Below, piece by piece: positions 28,386-35,545 of a stretch of 64,000 bases of DNA (positions are counted from its first letter, which is position 1; every line of letters starts with the position of its first letter). The stretch spans positions 35,835 through 99,834 of the forward strand of contig CAWCOL010000006.1 in NCBI GenBank assembly GCA_963797175.1, in the 5' to 3' direction. The notes under the pieces are model-generated. The model made no database searches. It saw only the letters and a program-made list of their open reading frames with translations, and was not told the DNA's origin. The translations under genes were made by a program, and so were the position numbers. This DNA is from DATLLN01 sp963797175 (GTDB taxonomy: Bacteria > Actinomycetota > Thermoleophilia > Gaiellales > JAICJC01).

Positions 28386-28526
28386 CGATACAACCTCCTG
28401 CGAGTCGTCACGTCTCGCCGCCAGGAGCCGGCGCACCGCGATCGTACCCCACCGGTCGGGCGACCACACAACCATGGCGGGGTAGCATCCGGCCGCCTGG
28501 AGAGGGAGACCGGAAGGGGACGGGGG

Positions 28527-29354
28527 ATGCCGCACCTGCGGGCGAGCGAAGCTGAGATCTTCTACGAACAGCTGGGCGAGGGGCCGGACATCGTCTGGGT
28601 CGGCGGCGGGGGGACCGCAGGGCGGGACTGGCAGCTGTTCCAGACCCCGTTCTTCGAGCCGGAGTTCCGCAACACGACGTACGACAACCGCGGCATCGGC
28701 CAGACGAACAGCGACCGTCCGATGCCGTGGCCGATGGCGGACTTCGCGCGTGATCTGGCCGAGCTGATCGAGGCCGTCTGCGAGCCGCCGGTGGCGGTCG
28801 TCGGCAGCTCGTTCGGCTCGGCGATCATCCAGGAGCTCGCGATCGAGCGGCCCGACCTGCTGCGCTGCGCCGTCGTCATGGGCAGCGGCGCGCACAGCAC
28901 CGGCTGGGGCTGGGACTTCCAGGAGGCCGAGATCGAGTTTCGCCGCGCCGGCGGCCGGCTGGACGGCATGATGGGCGTCGCCCACTACGCGCCGATGCTG
29001 TATCCGGCCCATGTGCTGGGCGACCGTGATCTGTGGCCGAAGCTGCGCGCGCTGATGCTGGAGTGGATGGACTCGGGCGAGAACGAGGAGTCGCTGATCC
29101 CCCAGTGGGAGGCGTCGCTGCGGTTCGACCAGCGCGACCGCCTGCCCGGCGTGGCCGTCCCCTTCCACGTCATCTCGTTCTCCGAGGACATCCAGGCGCC
29201 GCCGCAGGACGCCGAGGAGCTGGCCGGCCTGATCCCCGGCGCCGAGCTGCACCGGCTGGAGGGGATGGGCCACGGCTCCTGGTACGGCCACGCGCACGAC
29301 CGGATCAACCCGTTCATCCGCGACCTGATCCGCCGGCGTCTCGACCCGGCATGA
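28527..29354 (+). CDS. Alpha/beta hydrolase
   Basis: 275 aa from ATG 28527 with AGGGGAC upstream. The nucleophile Ser is in VAVVGSSFGSAIIQELA near residue 100, the acid is probably Asp in ISFSEDIQAPPQ near residue 220, and the His is in LEGMGHGSWYGH near residue 253. The oxyanion strand IVWVGGGGTAGRDWQLF is typical of the haloperoxidase/esterase-like group. The next gene, an O-methyltransferase, overlaps its stop by four bases, so the two are coupled. A shared pathway, perhaps on a small aromatic or polyketide-like compound, is inference. Confidence 0.85.
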   Translation: MPHLRASEAEIFYEQLGEGPDIVWVGGGGTAGRDWQLFQTPFFEPEFRNTTYDNRGIGQTNSDRPMPWPMADFARDLAELIEAVCEPPVAVVGSSFGSAIIQELAIERPDLLRCAVVMGSGAHSTGWGWDFQEAEIEFRRAGGRLDGMMGVAHYAPMLYPAHVLGDRDLWPKLRALMLEWMDSGENEESLIPQWEASLRFDQRDRLPGVAVPFHVISFSEDIQAPPQDAEELAGLIPGAELHRLEGMGHGSWYGHAHDRINPFIRDLIRRRLDPA

Positions 29355-30367
29355 GCGAGCGGCCGGATCCAGGGATGGACGACGCCGTCGCACGTGCGAC
29401 CGACCTGATCGACTTCTGGACGCCGCTACTGACCCGCCTGCTGATGGAGGGTGGCGTCATCGCCGCGTTCGGCCACGACGAGCGCACGGCCGAGGAGGTG
29501 GCGTCCGAGACGGGGACGCACGGCGCCACCGTCGCCCGCATCGTGCGCGCCCTCGCCAGCCGCGGCGTGTTCGAGCCCTGCGACGACGGGCGCTACAGGC
29601 TGAGCGATGCGGGGCGGCTGCTGCTGCCGGACGCGCCGGGTGGGGTGGCCGGGCTCGCGGCGTTCAAGTCCTTCGAGCTGCACGCGTGGGCGGCGGCGGA
29701 GCACACGCTGTACACGGGCGAGGCGGCGTTCCCGGCGTACTTCGGGCAGGACATGTTCTCGTGGCTGGGCGAGAACCCGGAGCTGGGGGCGCGCTTCGAC
29801 GACCACATGCGGCGGCGGACGACCGCGCTGCTCGAGCCGGCGCTGCCGCTCTACGACTGGCCGGAGCAGGGCACCATCGTCGATGTCGGCGGCGGCAACG
29901 GCCTGTTGGTCGAGCGCGTGCTGACGGCGCACCCGGGGCTCCGCGGGATCGTCTTCGACCGGCCGGCGGTCGTCGGCGGCGCGGTGCGCTGGATCCGTGC
30001 GGCAGGCCTCGATGACCGCGTGGAGGTGGTCGGCGGCGACTTCTTCGCGGAGGTGCCCGCCGGCGGCGACATCTACATCCTCGCCAGCATCCTCCACGAC
30101 TGGGATGACGAGGACGCGGCGCGGATCCTTCGCGGCTGCAGGCGGGCGATGCCGGCGGGCGGCCGGCTGCTGCTGTTCGAGGCCGTGATCCTGCCCGGCG
30201 CCGAGCCTGACTTCGGCAAGCTGCTCGACCTGCACATGCTTGTGCTGTTCGGCGCCCGTGAGCGGACCGCCGAGCAGTGGGAGGCGCTGCTCGCCGACGG
30301 CGGCTTCGTCCTCGAGCGGATCGTGCCGGGCGGCAGGCTCTCGTGGATCGAGGCGCTTCCGGCCTAG
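29351..30367 (+). CDS. SAM-dependent O-methyltransferase (hydroxyneurosporene/plant-type)
   Basis: 338 aa. A dimerisation winged helix at residues 20-95 (RLLMEGGVIAAFGHDERTAEEVASETGTHGATVARIVRALASRGVFEPCDDGRYRLSDAGRLL) precedes the catalytic Rossmann domain. The SAM motif is IVDVGGGNGLLVERVL near residue 178, followed by GVIFDRPAVV-like IVFDRPAVV, GDFFAEVPAGGDIYILASILHDWDDEDAARIL and RLLLFEAVI. His in LHDWDD is the likely catalytic base. It overlaps the hydrolase gene by four bases. Such enzymes methylate phenolic or polyketide hydroxyls. No biosynthetic cluster surrounds it. Confidence 0.87.
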   Translation: MSERPDPGMDDAVARATDLIDFWTPLLTRLLMEGGVIAAFGHDERTAEEVASETGTHGATVARIVRALASRGVFEPCDDGRYRLSDAGRLLLPDAPGGVAGLAAFKSFELHAWAAAEHTLYTGEAAFPAYFGQDMFSWLGENPELGARFDDHMRRRTTALLEPALPLYDWPEQGTIVDVGGGNGLLVERVLTAHPGLRGIVFDRPAVVGGAVRWIRAAGLDDRVEVVGGDFFAEVPAGGDIYILASILHDWDDEDAARILRGCRRAMPAGGRLLLFEAVILPGAEPDFGKLLDLHMLVLFGARERTAEQWEALLADGGFVLERIVPGGRLSWIEALPA

Positions 30368-30377
30368 CCTTGTCGCC

Positions 30378-30923
30378 TCAGGTCGTTGCCCTCTGGACCG
30401 GAGGGTCGTCGCGAAGGCGCGCCATCACCTCCACGTCACGGGCGACGCCGCGGAGCCGGAACGCCCCCCGGGCGCGACCCTCGTGCTGGAAGCCGCACTT
30501 CTCGGCGACGCGGATCGAGGCAACGTTCTCGGGCGCGATCACGACCTCGAGCCGGTTCACAGGGTGCGTGGCGAAGAGGTAGTCCACCATCAGGCCGAGC
30601 GCCTCGGTCATCACGCCCTTGCCGTGCGTGCCGTGGTCGAACAGCCGGTACGCGAGCTCGTACGAGTCCCAGTGGGGGTAGGTGACGCGCCGGAAGAAGA
30701 GGAGGACTCCCAGCAGCGCGTCGTCCTCGTCGACGACGAGGAGCGTTCCTGCCTCATCCTCCCAGAAGCCGTGTGCAGCGAAGTCGAGCCGCATCGTCGA
30801 CAGGGAGGGCACGTCGATCGTGTAGTACGGTCCCCGAGCGGCGAGATCGACGTTGTGCGCATAGAGCGGCTCCAGGTCCTGCTCGCGCACCATCCGCAGC
30901 CTCACGCGATCCCCGATCAGCAT
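30378..30923 (-). CDS. GNAT acetyltransferase, RimJ/RimL type
   Basis: 181 aa. The GNAT fold appears as RVRLRMVREQDLEPLYAHN, LLVVDEDDALLGVLLFFRRVTYPHWDSYELAYRLFD, the acetyl-CoA loop HGTHGKGVMTEALGLMVDYLFATHPVNRLEVVIAPENVASIRVAEKCGFQHEG. This matches the RimJ/RimL branch that acetylates ribosomal proteins, aminoglycosides or other amines; the target is unknown. It is convergent with the methyltransferase, with 10 bases between stops. ATG 30923 is well placed and no longer start is plausible. Confidence 0.85.
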   Translation of the reverse strand: MLIGDRVRLRMVREQDLEPLYAHNVDLAARGPYYTIDVPSLSTMRLDFAAHGFWEDEAGTLLVVDEDDALLGVLLFFRRVTYPHWDSYELAYRLFDHGTHGKGVMTEALGLMVDYLFATHPVNRLEVVIAPENVASIRVAEKCGFQHEGRARGAFRLRGVARDVEVMARLRDDPPVQRATT

Positions 30924-31014
30924 CGTCCCACGATACTGGTCCGAGGATCAGGTGCGCGTGATGTCACCGCCCGGCCCCAGCGGCCGTCGTCGAGCGGCAC
31001 GTCCTGCACGTCGA

Positions 31015-32457
31015 CTACAGCCCGGTCTGCGCCTCGATCCGGCCCGACGCGATCGCGTCGGTGAACGCCTTGTAGTCACGCTCGTTCTGTTCGGCGTAGC
31101 TCTCGGCGAACTCGACGATCGCCCGGTCGAACACGTCGCCGCCGCCCAGGTAGGCGGCGATGGCAACGCGGTCGCCCGAACGGGAGTGCGCCCGCGCCAG
31201 CGTCCAGCCGCACAGCTGGCCGTAGAGCGCCATGCCGTCCGGCACCATCGCCTCGGGATCGAGCGAGCCCTTCCAGTCCTTCAACTGGCGGCCGTAGAAG
31301 TCGCGCTGGACGCCGTCCGGGCCGATCACGCGCTGCCAGCCGAGAAAGATGTCGCTGCTCGACTGCATCAGGTGCTGACCGGCGACCACGCGCTGTCCGT
31401 TGTTCTCGTAGCCGCTCGAACCGACGAACTCCTCGAGCACCGACGGTGGCGCCTCCTTGAACTGCAGCAGCAGGGGGTCCTGCTCGTCCAGGCCCGCGAA
31501 GAGCGCGATCCAGGCGCGCGTCCCGACGCTGCCGACGCCGACGACCTTGCGGGCGAGGTGGACGAACCGGTACTCCTCGAGCAGCACCCGCCGGTCGGGC
31601 TGGAGCGACGATCGGTAGGCGCGGATCAGCGAGTGGATCTCGTTGATGATCTCCTCGCCGCCATGGCCGGGGAAGAGCTCCTCGACCGGCACGATCAGCG
31701 GCGGCTCGCTGACGATGCGCGGCTCGCCGTCCACCAGGTGGGTCAGCTTGGCGGCGGCGTGCGTGCTGTCCTTCGTGCGCGCCTTCGCCAGGTCGCGCTC
31801 GAGCCGCTTCAACCGCTTCGTATCGAGCTGGGTGCGGACACGGTCGAGCTGTTCCTCGACCTCGAGCCGGCTGTACCAGACGGCGAGGTTCGGCATCTTG
31901 GCGAAGCGCCGCACCGCCTCCCGGTAGCTGCGCGCAGCGGCGCGGATCACGGTGTCGCGCTCGGCCACGTCGAAGCCGTTGTTGCGGCCGACGACGGCCA
32001 GGCTTGCGGCCAGCCGCTTGACGTCCCACTCCCACGGCCCGGGCTGGGTCTCGTCGAAGTCGTTCAGGTCGAACACGAGGCGGCGCTCGGGCGAGCCGAA
32101 CACGCCGAAGTTGGAGAGGTGGGCATCCCCGCACACCTGGACGCGGAAGCCGGAGCGGGGTGTGGCGGCCAGGTCGGAAGCCATGATCAGCGCGCCGCCA
32201 CGGTAGAACGTGAACGGCGAGACCGACATCCGGCCGTACCGGATCGGGACGAGCTCGGGCACGCGGGCCTCGGCCTGCCGCTCGAGCAGGTCGATCGGGT
32301 CCGGGCGGTGGGGAAGGGGCTCGAATGCGCCATGGCTCGACCGCGGCACCTCGGCGCGCGCCGCGCGCCCGCGCGCCACCCGCTCGGCGACGCTGAGGTG
32401 CGGTACCTCGATCGGCGACGTGTCCTGCTGACCCTGCTCGGGCGTTGTGATCGCCAT
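31015..32457 (-). CDS. DUF2252-family protein, kinase-like fold
   Basis: 480 aa from ATG 32457 with GGGAGGGG as ribosome site. Family blocks are RYGRMSVSPFTFYRGGALIMASDLA, VQVCGDAHLSNFGVFGSPERRLVFDLNDFDETQPGPWEWDVKRLAASLAVV and LARKVVGVGSVGTRAWIALFAG. GDAHLSN and DLNDFDE resemble the catalytic and metal-binding loops of aminoglycoside-phosphotransferase/HipA-like kinases, so a small-molecule or protein kinase is plausible; the function of the family is not established. A perfect 12-bp inverted repeat at 32473-32499 sits just upstream of the ribosome site and probably controls the gene. Confidence 0.85.
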   Translation of the reverse strand: MAITTPEQGQQDTSPIEVPHLSVAERVARGRAARAEVPRSSHGAFEPLPHRPDPIDLLERQAEARVPELVPIRYGRMSVSPFTFYRGGALIMASDLAATPRSGFRVQVCGDAHLSNFGVFGSPERRLVFDLNDFDETQPGPWEWDVKRLAASLAVVGRNNGFDVAERDTVIRAAARSYREAVRRFAKMPNLAVWYSRLEVEEQLDRVRTQLDTKRLKRLERDLAKARTKDSTHAAAKLTHLVDGEPRIVSEPPLIVPVEELFPGHGGEEIINEIHSLIRAYRSSLQPDRRVLLEEYRFVHLARKVVGVGSVGTRAWIALFAGLDEQDPLLLQFKEAPPSVLEEFVGSSGYENNGQRVVAGQHLMQSSSDIFLGWQRVIGPDGVQRDFYGRQLKDWKGSLDPEAMVPDGMALYGQLCGWTLARAHSRSGDRVAIAAYLGGGDVFDRAIVEFAESYAEQNERDYKAFTDAIASGRIEAQTGL

Positions 32458-32472
32458 GACCCCTCCCTTGAC

Positions 32473-32499
32473 TGGTGGCAAGGACGATCCTTGCCACCA
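32473..32499. promoter_or_regulatory. Perfect 12-bp inverted repeat before the DUF2252 gene
   Basis: TGGTGGCAAGGA at 32473-32484 is the exact reverse complement of 32488-32499, with CGA between. It lies 15 bases upstream of the DUF2252 start codon and 14 beyond the stop of the upstream pentapeptide gene. It could be a repressor operator, a terminator for the upstream gene or a leader hairpin. Confidence 0.65.
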
Positions 32500-32513
32500 C
32501 AATGTACTCCTGT

Positions 32514-33329
32514 TCAGACCGGCCAGTACGCCGGACGTGTCAGGGCAGGTGGAATCCGCGTCGCGTTGTTGCCACGCGCGGCGGCGATCTGAGCCTGCGT
32601 CAGGAAGATGCTGTGGGAGAGATCGGCACCGGACAGGTCGGCGGCGCGGAGGTCGGCGCCGATCAGATCCGCGAGCGCCAGGTCGGCGCCCACCATCGTC
32701 GCCCCCAGGAGCACCGCACCGCGCAGGTCGGCGCCGCGCAGCGGGGTCGCGGTCAGGTCGGCCTCGATCAGCCGGGCGCCACGCAGGTCGCGCGGCTCGC
32801 CCCCGGCCGCCGACCGGGCGAGCCTGCTGGCCCGCTCGAGCAGCGCGTCGACGGCGTCGCGGTGCTCCTCGGCGTCGAGGCCGAGCACCGCGTCGGCCGG
32901 CAGCGCCGTCATCCGGCCGGTCTCCTCCGCCGCTGCGAGCAGCTCGGGCTGCAGCGCCGCGGCCTCCTCCAGCTCCAGCGCCTCGGCCAGGTACCAGAGC
33001 ATCTGGTGGAGCCGGCGCATGACCGCGAACACGTCGAACATCCGCCGGCCGGCGACCGGGTCGCTGCGCCAGTCCGTCCCGGCGCACGTCACCTGCGCGA
33101 CCTGCTGGCCGGCGCCGAAGCAGTCGTAGGCGGCACAGCCGGGGAAGCCGCGCGCACGGAGCGCGTCGTGGATCGTGCAGCGGTGGTCGCCCGACAGGTT
33201 GGGGCACGGGTGGCCGGCCGGCTTGTCGATCGCGAAGTCCGTGGACGCGGCGAAGGGCGGCGCCACGCAGCACAGCGCGACGCATCGCTCGCAGTCGGCC
33301 CGCAGCCGCCGCCGATCGGGAACCGGCAC
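32514..33329 (-). CDS. Pentapeptide-repeat protein with an N-terminal cysteine cluster
   Basis: 271 aa from GTG 33329. Residues 10-85 hold a Cys/His-rich segment (CERCVALCCVAPPF, HPCPNLSGDHRCTIHDAL, GFPGCAAYDCFG), reminiscent of YkgJ-type zinc/iron-sulfur cysteine clusters. A helical middle (LWYLAEALELEEAAALQPELLAAAEETGRMTALPADAVLGLDAEEH) follows. The C-terminal part from about residue 175 is a run of pentapeptide units, RDLRGARLIEADLTATPLRGADLRGAVLLGATM and LADLIGADLRAADLSGADLSHS, forming a right-handed beta helix. A start 34 codons upstream overlaps the serine hydrolase gene and is less likely. The combination may protect or sense DNA-gyrase-like or metal targets; unknown. Confidence 0.8.
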   Translation of the reverse strand: MPVPDRRRLRADCERCVALCCVAPPFAASTDFAIDKPAGHPCPNLSGDHRCTIHDALRARGFPGCAAYDCFGAGQQVAQVTCAGTDWRSDPVAGRRMFDVFAVMRRLHQMLWYLAEALELEEAAALQPELLAAAEETGRMTALPADAVLGLDAEEHRDAVDALLERASRLARSAAGGEPRDLRGARLIEADLTATPLRGADLRGAVLLGATMVGADLALADLIGADLRAADLSGADLSHSIFLTQAQIAAARGNNATRIPPALTRPAYWPV

Positions 33330-33352
33330 GGCACCGACGATAGCCGAGCCGG

Positions 33353-34360
33353 TCAGGACCCGGCTGCCCGCTCCTCCAGCAGCTCGACCAGTGGCCAGGC
33401 CCCGTCGCTGAAGTTCGCGATCACCGTCCACGTGTCACCGGATCCGGGGTCGTGGACGCTGCGCAGCGAGACGCCGGCGTCATAGCCCTCCAGCATCACG
33501 GCGTCGCCCGAGGAGGCAAGCCAGAGGCCGAGGCCGTAGCGCTTCTCCTCATGCGTGTCGTCGCTTCGCGGCCGCGCCATCTCGGCCACCCACGCGGGCG
33601 AGACGATCCGCCCGGCGAAGAGCGCCGACCACAGCGCGCCGAGGTCGGCGGCCGTCGTGTACGCCCCGCCGTCGCCGCTTCCCCGCACCGGCAGGTGCAG
33701 GACGTTGGTGCGCGGCTCGTCCCGGGTCAGGTACCCGAGCGCCGCGTCCCCGGGCAGCTCGTCGGATCGCAGGTACGCCGTCTGGCGCATGCCCGCCGGC
33801 TCGCACACGCGCGCGGCGACCAGATCGTGGAACGGGACGCCGGAGGCCCGCTCGGCGATCAGCGCGAGCACGACGAAGCCCCCGTTGCAGTAGGCGAACC
33901 GCTCGCCGGCCGGGAACGCCGTGGTGTGGCCGCCGAGCACCGCCAGGTAGTCCTCGGTCGCCTCCAGCTCGTGCACCGGCACGGGCATCACGTAGTCGGT
34001 GATCTCGCGGCCGTCACTCTCGTCCAGGTAGTCGCCGATGCCCGAGCGATGGGCCAGCAGGTGCTCGACCGTCACGTCGTCGGCGATCAGCGGCAGATCG
34101 GAGCCGAGCACCTCCCGGGCCGGCGTGGTCAGGGCGAGCGTGCCGTCCTCGATCAGGCTGACGACGGCGAGGGCGGTCAGGCCCTTGCTGCCGCTGGCCA
34201 TCGCGAACCGCGTCCCGACGGTGTTGGCGATGCCGTGCGCGCGGTCGGCCTCCCCGTACGCGCGGGCCACTTCGGTGCCGCCGCCGCGATCGATGCGGAC
34301 GACCCCGGAGAACCCGGACGACCGGGCCAGCTCGTCGATCGCGTCCGCCAGGGGCTCCAT
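33353..34360 (-). CDS. Serine hydrolase, class C beta-lactamase-like
   Basis: 335 aa, no signal peptide. SxxK motif FAMASGSKGLTALAVVSL near residue 57 gives the nucleophile Ser and Lys. The YxN element is FAYCNGGFVVLALIAERASGVPF near residue 155, and the third motif region lies near residues 280-300 (YDAGVSLRSVHD), without the usual H/K-x-G. This is the esterase/transpeptidase-like penicillin-binding family. Its substrate is unknown, and a cytoplasmic location follows from the lack of export signal. The pentapeptide gene starts 23 bases after its stop, so the two are probably one unit. It is divergent from the GFA gene. Confidence 0.85.
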   Translation of the reverse strand: MEPLADAIDELARSSGFSGVVRIDRGGGTEVARAYGEADRAHGIANTVGTRFAMASGSKGLTALAVVSLIEDGTLALTTPAREVLGSDLPLIADDVTVEHLLAHRSGIGDYLDESDGREITDYVMPVPVHELEATEDYLAVLGGHTTAFPAGERFAYCNGGFVVLALIAERASGVPFHDLVAARVCEPAGMRQTAYLRSDELPGDAALGYLTRDEPRTNVLHLPVRGSGDGGAYTTAADLGALWSALFAGRIVSPAWVAEMARPRSDDTHEEKRYGLGLWLASSGDAVMLEGYDAGVSLRSVHDPGSGDTWTVIANFSDGAWPLVELLEERAAGS

Positions 34361-34410
34361 CGCCGGGACGCTACCGTGATCGGAGCCGACCCGCAGACGA
34401 GAGGAGCCCG

Positions 34411-34827
34411 ATGGACGACCAGCACGGCGAGACCACGCGCACGCTCACGGGCAGGTGCTACTGCGGGGCGGTGCGCTATCGGGTCGCGGACGACTTCCGC
34501 TACGCGCTCAACTGCCACTGCTCGAACTGCCGCGCGGCGACCGGCTCGGCGTTCAAGCCGTTCGGCGGGATCGAGCGCGACCGGCTCGAGGTCACCGACG
34601 GCGGCGACGCGCTGCTGATCGTCGGCGACGACGACCTCAACGACACCCGCTGCGCGGCGTGCGGCTCGCTGCTCTTCTCGATCGTCCGCGACGGCGCCTA
34701 CGTCCACGTCACGCTGGGCACGCTGGTGGACGAGCCGAGCCTGCGGCCGACGGCGCACATCTTCGCCGGCTCCAAGGCGCCGTGGTTCGAGATCACCGAC
34801 GACCTCCCGCAGCACGAGGAGTACTAG
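34411..34827 (+). CDS. GFA-family (CENP-V/GFA) zinc protein
   Basis: 138 aa. Zinc ligands are visible in RCYCGAVRYRV (first pair), NCHCSNCRAATGSAFKPFGG (three Cys) and DTRCAACGSLLFSI, the standard pattern of glutathione-dependent formaldehyde-activating-like proteins. Most relatives are of unknown activity; true Gfa activity needs glutathione, which this phylum normally lacks, so a different thiol is more likely. It is divergent from the serine hydrolase with 50 bases between. Its stop is followed by REP-like palindromes. Confidence 0.88.
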   Translation: MDDQHGETTRTLTGRCYCGAVRYRVADDFRYALNCHCSNCRAATGSAFKPFGGIERDRLEVTDGGDALLIVGDDDLNDTRCAACGSLLFSIVRDGAYVHVTLGTLVDEPSLRPTAHIFAGSKAPWFEITDDLPQHEEY

Positions 34828-34845
34828 CTCCGAAGGAGCGGCAGC

Positions 34846-34883
34846 GGTGTCCGGCACCGGGTCTGGCACCGTGCCGGGCCCCG
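34846..34883. repeat. REP-like palindrome, third unit
   Basis: GGTGTCCGGCACCGGGTC followed by TGGCACCGTGCCGGGCCCCG directly follows the GFA gene. It shares the GGCAC/GTGCC core of the units at 24.8, 25.0 and 35.0 kb, and can form a hairpin. A transcription-terminator role is possible. Confidence 0.55.
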
Positions 34884-34973
34884 ATCACAGCCGATCCGGA
34901 GTTCCGTGACGGTCCGTTGTCGAAGGCGTGACCAATCCGGCCGGCCAGGATCGGCTCAACCATGGGGATTGGG

Positions 34974-35013
34974 GTGGTGTCGGGCACGGGGTCTGGCACC
35001 GTGCCAGACCCCG
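34974..35013. repeat. REP-like palindrome, fourth unit
   Basis: GGGGTCTGGCAC (34988-34999) and GTGCCAGACCCC (35001-35012) form a perfect 12-bp inverted repeat around one central base, preceded by GGTGGTGTCGGGCACG. It is the most regular unit of this repeat family in the window and lies in the spacer before the VOC gene's 3' end. Confidence 0.65.
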
Positions 35014-35091
35014 GGCAACGGCCATGTGCAGAAGGCGTGCGCCCTGTGTGACCGGTCGTGACGGACCGGCCCCGCGCCGCCCCGTCTGCGC

Positions 35092-35478
35092 TCAGGCGGT
35101 CTGGACGATCATCAGCGAGTTGCCGTCCGGGTCGCGGAACCAGAACATGGGCGGCACCGGGTCGCCCATCCGCGACACCTCGGCGTCCACGTCCACCTCC
35201 AGCGAGCGCAGCTCGGCGTGCGTGGCGTCGATGTCGTCGGTGGTGAGCGTGATGCCGGTCTCCATCGACGTCGGATCCTGCGGCCGGGGCGGCGCCAGCG
35301 CGATGCCGGTCGTGCCGCCCGGCGGGTAGACCTCCACCCACCGGTACTGGCCGCCGAAGGCGACGTCGGTGCGCTTCTCGAAGCCGAGCGACTCGTAGAA
35401 CGCGATCGCGCGGTCCTGGTCGGTTGACGGGATGATGACCAGGCTGATCTGGCCGATCCTGCTCGCCGTCGTGGTCAT
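35092..35478 (-). CDS. VOC/glyoxalase-like protein
   Basis: 128 aa from ATG 35478 after GAGAGGAGCG. One VOC domain: IGQISLVIIPSTDQDRAIAFYESLGFEKRTDVAFGGQYRWVEVYPPGGTTGIALAPP, then TGITLTTDDIDATHAELRSLEVDVDAEV and PMFWFRDPDGNSLMIVQT. It is of the bleomycin/fosfomycin-resistance and dioxygenase-like superfamily, with no assigned substrate. An upstream in-frame ATG (35535) lacks a ribosome site. The cNMP/FAD oxidoreductase gene on the same strand ends 67 bases upstream. Confidence 0.85.
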   Translation of the reverse strand: MTTTASRIGQISLVIIPSTDQDRAIAFYESLGFEKRTDVAFGGQYRWVEVYPPGGTTGIALAPPRPQDPTSMETGITLTTDDIDATHAELRSLEVDVDAEVSRMGDPVPPMFWFRDPDGNSLMIVQTA

Positions 35479-35545
35479 GGTGCGCTCCTCTCGCGGGTTG
35501 TCGTAGGTAGGACGGCCGCGCCGCTGAGAACTCATCGGCCGGCGG

